Assembly: GCF_001276515.1 (NCBI RefSeq)
Contig: NZ_LDVZ01000003.1
Coordinates: 1 to 64,000 of the forward strand
Reading direction: 5' to 3'
DNA: 64,000 bases
DNA from: Haemophilus sp. C1
GTDB lineage: Bacteria > Pseudomonadota > Gammaproteobacteria > Enterobacterales > Pasteurellaceae
Within the stretch, counting starts at the first letter, position 1, and each line of letters opens with the position of its first letter. The position numbers and the translations under genes are program-made. Under the pieces are notes generated by a model that did no database searches, was not told the DNA's origin, and saw only the letters and a list, made by a program, of their open reading frames with translations. Of the stretch, positions 59,910 through 64,000 are shown piece by piece.

Positions 59910-62570
59910 TTACGCGTAAAGCGGATTGATACGATCTACATTCAAACCGAATTTCGCAATCGCATCTGCAACAACTTGGTTAGATACTGTACCTTCTTTC
60001 GCTAATTGAGAAAGTGCAGCAACCACAACATAACGTGCATCAACTTCGAAGTGTTCACGTAAGTTTGCACGGCTGTCTGAACGACCGAAACCATCTGTAC
60101 CTAACACATGATAATGACGACTTGGTACGAATGCACGGATTTGATCTGCGTATGCTTTAACATAGTCAGTTGAAGCAACGGTTGGTAAATCAGCTAATAC
60201 TTGAGCAACGTATGGCACGCGTTGTGTCTCTGTTGGGTGTAATAAGTTCCAACGTGCAGCATCGTGACCTTCACGGGCTAATTCATTGAATGACGGTGCA
60301 GAAAATACATCTGAAGTCACACCGTAGTCATTTGCAAGAATTTGTGCTGCTTCATGAACGTGACGCATAATCGCACCAGAACCTAATAACTGAACGTGAC
60401 CTTTGCCTTTTTTACCTTCCACTGTTTCAAATTTATATAAACCTTTACGGATACCTTCTTCCGCACCAGCTGGCATTGCAGGCTGATCCATGACTTCATT
60501 TAATGTTGTCATGTAATAGAATACATCTTCTTGTTTTTCGCCGTACATGCGGTTAATACCGTCTTGCATAATTACAGCAACTTCAAATGCAAATGATGGG
60601 TCGTAAGTGACACAGTTCGGAATGATACCTGCTTGAATATGGCTATGGCCATCTTCGTGTTGTAAACCTTCACCATTCAGGGTTGTACGACCAGAAGTAC
60701 CACCCACCATGAAACCACGAGCTAATTGGTCGCCTGCAGCCCACATCATATCGCCCACACGTTGGAAACCAAACATTGAATAGTAAATGAAGAATGGAAT
60801 CATTGGTTGGTTATTGACAGAGTAGGAGTTCGCTGCTGCTAACCAAGATGCGGTTGCACCTAATTCATTGATACCTTCTTGTAGAACTTGACCATCTTTT
60901 GCTTCACGATAGTAAGCCACTAAATCACGATCTGAAGGAACATAGTTTTGACCATGTGGGTTATAAATACCTACTTGACGGAATAAACCTTCCATACCGA
61001 AAGTACGTGCTTCATCAGCAATCATTGGAACGATAGTTTTACCAATGTTTTTATCTTTTAATAAGATGTTTAATGCACGAGTAAACGCCATAGTGGTTGA
61101 AATACCACGAGGTTGTTCTTCTAATAATGCTTTAAACTCTTCTAATGCAGGAACTTTATATTCAACATCAAATTTAGTACGACGAGCAGGAACATAACCG
61201 TTTAATGCTTTACGGTGTCCATGTAAGTACTCATACTCAGGCGTGCCTTCAGCAAATTTAATGTATTCTAATTTTTCTACTTGCTCATCGGTTAATGGTA
61301 ATTCAAAGAAGTCACGGAAACCTTTAAGGCTTTCGTAAGACATTTTTTTAGATTGGTGAGCGGTGTTTTTACTTTCCGCTTCAGGAATTTTATAACCTTT
61401 AACTTGATGCGCTAAAATTACAACTGGTTTCGTTGCATTTTGTGCTTTTGCATAGGCTGCATATAATTTTTCGCTATCGTGTGCACCACGGCGTAATGCC
61501 CAAATTTCATCATCAGTCATATCTGCAACTAATGCAGCGGTTTCTGGATAACGACCGAAGAAATGTTCACGCACATAAGCACCATCTTTAGATTTGAAAG
61601 TCAAATAATCCCCATCAACCACTTCCATCATTAACTGAGTTAATTTACCTGAAGTATCTTTAGCGAATAATTTATCCCAATCGCTGCCCCATAAAACTTT
61701 AATGACTTCCCAGCCAGCACCAGTAAATAATCCTTCTAATTCTTGAACGATTTTACCGTTACCATTAACCGGGCCGTCTAAACGTTGTAAGTTACAGCTG
61801 ATAGTGAAGATTAAGTTATCTAATTTCTCACGAGCCGCAAAAGTTAATGCACCTTTAGACTCAATTTCATCCATTTCACCATCGCCTAAGAAAGCATAGA
61901 CTTTTTGATCTTTGGTATCTTTTAAGCCACGATTATCTAAGTATTTCAAGAAACGCGCTTGGTAGATGGCGTTCACAGGGCCTAACCCCATAGAAACCGT
62001 AGAGAATTGCCAGAATTCAGGCATTAATTTAGGGTGTGGATATGAAGATAAACCATCGGTAAAGGCTTCTTGACGGAAGTTATCCATTTGTTCTTCAGTT
62101 AAACGACCTTCTAAGAATGCACGCGCATACATACCCGGAGCAGCATGGCCTTGGAAGAAAATTAAGTCACCACCGTTTTTCTCGGTTGCGGCTTTGAAGA
62201 AGTGGTTATAGCACACTTCATACATGGTTGCTGCAGCTTGATAAGTTGAGATATGACCACCTAAGTCAAGATCTTTCTTCTGACTACGCAATACCATAGC
62301 AATAGCATTCCAACGCACAGCAGAACGAATACGACGCTCAATAACATGATCACCTGGGTAAGCAGGTTGTTCAGAAGCAGGGATAGTATTGACATAATCG
62401 GTCGTTACACCTGTCGGTAATGAAACACCGTTAGTGCGTGCTTGGCCGATAACTTGCTCAATAATATATTGTGCACGCTCTACGCCTTCTTCACGAATCA
62501 AAGAATCTAATGATTGTAACCAATCTTGAGTTTCGATTGGATCAACGTCATTTTTTAAAATCTCAGACAT
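59910..62570 (-). CDS. aceE: Pyruvate dehydrogenase E1 (homodimeric)
   Basis: Thiamine-diphosphate enzyme that decarboxylates pyruvate and acetylates the lipoyl group of AceF. The 886-residue length fits the homodimeric class. The ThDP motif GDGEMDE starts the segment FLGDGEMDEIESKGALTFAA, and SGRTTLNGEGLQHEDGHSH is a hallmark near the active site. It is the first gene of the operon; the 302-base gap upstream holds a palindrome that may be an operator. I see no pdhR next to it. Confidence 0.98.
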   Translation of the reverse strand: MSEILKNDVDPIETQDWLQSLDSLIREEGVERAQYIIEQVIGQARTNGVSLPTGVTTDYVNTIPASEQPAYPGDHVIERRIRSAVRWNAIAMVLRSQKKDLDLGGHISTYQAAATMYEVCYNHFFKAATEKNGGDLIFFQGHAAPGMYARAFLEGRLTEEQMDNFRQEAFTDGLSSYPHPKLMPEFWQFSTVSMGLGPVNAIYQARFLKYLDNRGLKDTKDQKVYAFLGDGEMDEIESKGALTFAAREKLDNLIFTISCNLQRLDGPVNGNGKIVQELEGLFTGAGWEVIKVLWGSDWDKLFAKDTSGKLTQLMMEVVDGDYLTFKSKDGAYVREHFFGRYPETAALVADMTDDEIWALRRGAHDSEKLYAAYAKAQNATKPVVILAHQVKGYKIPEAESKNTAHQSKKMSYESLKGFRDFFELPLTDEQVEKLEYIKFAEGTPEYEYLHGHRKALNGYVPARRTKFDVEYKVPALEEFKALLEEQPRGISTTMAFTRALNILLKDKNIGKTIVPMIADEARTFGMEGLFRQVGIYNPHGQNYVPSDRDLVAYYREAKDGQVLQEGINELGATASWLAAANSYSVNNQPMIPFFIYYSMFGFQRVGDMMWAAGDQLARGFMVGGTSGRTTLNGEGLQHEDGHSHIQAGIIPNCVTYDPSFAFEVAVIMQDGINRMYGEKQEDVFYYMTTLNEVMDQPAMPAGAEEGIRKGLYKFETVEGKKGKGHVQLLGSGAIMRHVHEAAQILANDYGVTSDVFSAPSFNELAREGHDAARWNLLHPTETQRVPYVAQVLADLPTVASTDYVKAYADQIRAFVPSRHYHVLGTDGFGRSDSRANLREHFEVDARYVVVAALSQLAKEGTVSNQVVADAIAKFGLNVDRINPLYA

Positions 62571-62872
62571 AGGTTTTCCTTATCTGTTAATTAAGTGAAC
62601 ATTAGTTTAGTAAACACTAAACACGAATATCAGAAATGCTTGCCTTTTTACAAACATTTAACAAATCTTGTAAATTTTAGAAGATTTTTTGAGATAAAGA
62701 TAGTAAATTTTCATCAAATCTCCCTGTTGAGGGGCTTGTTAATCGGTAATCTTTTGAAAGTGCGGTAATTTTTTCGTGTGTTTTTTATGCTCACCGAAAT
62801 CATCAGTAAAACATTGCATTCTGTAGGGCTTTGTTTTAAAGTTTTTCAAACTTATTTCAAAAGGAATCAATA
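62571..62872. promoter_or_regulatory. Divergent aceE / mgsA control region
   Basis: A 302-base AT-rich gap between divergent genes. It holds a perfect inverted repeat GTTTAGT-AAAC-ACTAAAC at 62605-62622, close to the aceE start, a candidate operator, and one uptake word at about 62758. No reading frame or RNA gene is evident. Confidence 0.6.
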
Positions 62873-63331
62873 ATGCATACAACCACACGAACCCTCACTC
62901 AACACAAACGTATTGCACTTGTGGCTCATGATAGCTGCAAAAAAAATTTACTGAATTGGACTCAAAAACATAAAGATGCACTTAAGCCTCATATACTTTA
63001 TGCAACAGGTACGACAGGGCATATCTTAGAACGAGAAACAGGTTTAAGCATTCAATCTTTATTAAGTGGTCCAATGGGCGGCGACCAGCAACTTGGCGGA
63101 TTAATCGCAGAAAAGAAAATCGACATGATGATCTTCTTTTGGGATCCAATGAATGCCGCACCACATGATCCAGATGTGAAGGCCCTCATGCGTATTGCAA
63201 CAGTGTGGAATATCCCTGTTGCGATTAATCAAAGCTCTGCAGATTTTCTTTTAACTTCAGTTTTATTTGAACAAGATGTCGAAATTGACGTGCCAGATTA
63301 TGAAGGGTATTTAGAAGAGCGTTTAGCTTAA
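62873..63331 (+). CDS. mgsA: Methylglyoxal synthase
   Basis: Converts dihydroxyacetone phosphate to methylglyoxal, a bypass that relieves phosphosugar stress. The 152-residue protein has the expected motifs: [33 protein letters not shown] (phosphate binding), and the catalytic [22 protein letters not shown] lies before ATG 62873. It is divergent from aceE and followed by a palindromic repeat. Confidence 0.97.
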   Translation: MHTTTRTLTQHKRIALVAHDSCKKNLLNWTQKHKDALKPHILYATGTTGHILERETGLSIQSLLSGPMGGDQQLGGLIAEKKIDMMIFFWDPMNAAPHDPDVKALMRIATVWNIPVAINQSSADFLLTSVLFEQDVEIDVPDYEGYLEERLA

Positions 63332-63360
63332 ACTGCAACGAAAATTTACCGCACTTTATA

Positions 63361-63436
63361 GTTGTAGGGTGGGCGTTAGCCCACCAATAACCATCAAAAA
63401 TGAATAAAAAAGGTGGGCTGAAGCCCACCCTACAAT
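63361..63436. repeat. MITE/REP-like palindromic element
   Basis: TTGTAGGGTGGGC at 63362-63374 and its inverse GCCCACCCTACAA at 63423-63435 bound a 74-base unit. Each end also folds on itself (GGTGGGC-GTTA-GCCCACC and GGTGGGC-TGAA-GCCCACC). Such paired hairpins with identical inverted termini look like a dispersed intergenic element. No coding capacity. Confidence 0.75.
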
Positions 63437-63519
63437 ACTTTTCTTCTTCCCTCTATTTTATCAATTCGCCCAAATCGTCATAAATAAATAAAAAATTTTT
63501 TATTTTTAATCGTTTTCGC

Positions 63520-63546
63520 TTGCGTTTTTTTTTTTTTTTTTACAAT
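63520..63546 (+). promoter_or_regulatory. Candidate phase-variable promoter with T17 spacer
   Basis: TTGCGT (63520-63525) and TACAAT (63541-63546) flank the T run at 63525-63541, giving a spacer of 15 bases. Gain or loss of T would move the -35 and -10 towards or away from the 17-base optimum. It lies about 105 bases upstream of a surface lipoprotein gene. The -35 match is weak (3 of 6), the -10 good (5 of 6). Confidence 0.55.
63525..63541. repeat. Poly-T tract, 17 bases
   Basis: Seventeen consecutive T in the intergenic region upstream of the lipoprotein gene. A tract this long in unselected DNA would be expected to slip. Confidence 0.95.
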
Positions 63547-63651
63547 CGGAAAGTTTTTATTGGTGTTTTTGTAAATAGATTTTTTATTTATAAAACCTCT
63601 CCTTTTCAATAAAAACATTCCTCTATTTTTATTTATTCCAAAGGAAAAATT

Positions 63652-64000
63652 ATGAAACCAACCTTTAAAACAACCGCACTTGCGATTTTAGTTTCATTGG
63701 GTGCAACGGCTTGTCTTTCTAATTCTGATAATTCGCCAGCAAAACCAACACCCGTTCAACCGCAAAATTCATCAGATGCGCCAGCTATTACGCTTGCAAC
63801 ACCTGAAGACTATAATTATGAGGAAGCATCTAAAACGTCAAATGGAACGAAGTGGCGTACATTAGATTTAAATAATACAGCTTCAGATAATAATCCATCA
63901 GGCTCTAATGAACGTTTTGGAATTAATATCGTCGGGTCTGATTCTTTAGTGGCTGGTACTTTAGATTTAAACGAAATTTCAGGGAATAAATTAGGTTCTC
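63652..64000 (+). CDS. Putative surface lipoprotein (5' part, cut by window end)
   Basis: ATG 63652 is preceded by AAAGGA and opens a frame that runs off the window after 116 codons. It begins with a lipoprotein signal peptide (MKPTFKTTALAILVSLGATAC, Cys21 as the lipid-modified residue), then a low-complexity Pro/Ser/Asn linker (SNSDNSPAKPTPVQPQNSSD) typical of surface-tethered proteins, and the start of a folded region with RFGINIVGSDSLVAG. This pattern resembles TbpB-like or other Slam-exported surface lipoproteins, but too little is present to assign a family. A uptake word lies in the signal-peptide coding region, and a T17 tract lies upstream. Confidence 0.8.
   Translation, partial: MKPTFKTTALAILVSLGATACLSNSDNSPAKPTPVQPQNSSDAPAITLATPEDYNYEEASKTSNGTKWRTLDLNNTASDNNPSGSNERFGINIVGSDSLVAGTLDLNEISGNKLGS

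Overview
The window is from a Haemophilus genome of the H. influenzae / H. haemolyticus group. It is AT-rich, it is studded with the Haemophilus DNA-uptake word AAGTGCGGT in both orientations (often as inverted pairs that serve as terminators), and nearly every housekeeping protein reads as a close Pasteurellaceae version. A hemophilin haem-binding protein, best known from H. haemolyticus, leans towards that species or a related non-typeable Haemophilus. No tRNA, rRNA, insertion sequence, prophage or CRISPR array was seen.

Layout. 1-4.0 kb: serS, a Wzz-like protein, a YdcH-like small protein and a YjjP/YjjB exporter pair. 4.0-9.9 kb: an iron/haem acquisition locus with a Fur- and probably CRP-controlled TonB-dependent receptor (interrupted by a one-base frameshift in a G6 run), a second Fur box, hemophilin, a hairpin, and a Slam-type outer-membrane translocon (type XI secretion). 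9.9-13.7 kb: a CorC/YfjD-like CBS protein, ffh and a NIF3-family protein. 13.7-17.9 kb: an accessory junction with a previously unannotated small-RNA candidate, a 47-residue lipoprotein, an XRE regulator and a mosaic autotransporter whose passenger DNA looks Neisseria-like. 17.9-33.8 kb: ilvE, GcvB small RNA, gcvA, rlmM, sucCD, a YciO-like protein, rluB, cysB, an MFS transporter, prmB, smrB, pta and ackA. 33.8-53.5 kb: cvpA-purF with a PurR box, argR, mdh, lysS, prfB with its programmed frameshift, dsbC, recJ, a DsbA-like protein, mtnN, cmk, rpsA, ihfB, lapAB, pyrF, yciH, hda, uraA and upp. 53.6-63.3 kb: apt-dnaX, the pyruvate dehydrogenase operon aceE-aceF-lpdA, and mgsA. The right edge holds a 17-T tract between plausible promoter elements, upstream of a truncated surface lipoprotein gene.

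How the parts work together. The most distinctive system is the receptor-hemophilin-Slam locus: Slam would move hemophilin across the outer membrane, hemophilin would bind haem, and the TonB receptor would take it up, all repressed by Fur when iron is plentiful. Central metabolism is heavily represented (pyruvate dehydrogenase, acetate overflow by Pta-AckA, succinyl-CoA synthetase, malate dehydrogenase, methylglyoxal synthase). Several operons carry a hairpin or terminator between cistrons (ackA/pta, aceF/lpdA, upp/uraA, hemophilin/Slam), which suggests partial termination or mRNA processing sets gene ratios.

All database-dependent statements (family names, comparison with strain Rd) are from memory and are marked as such.
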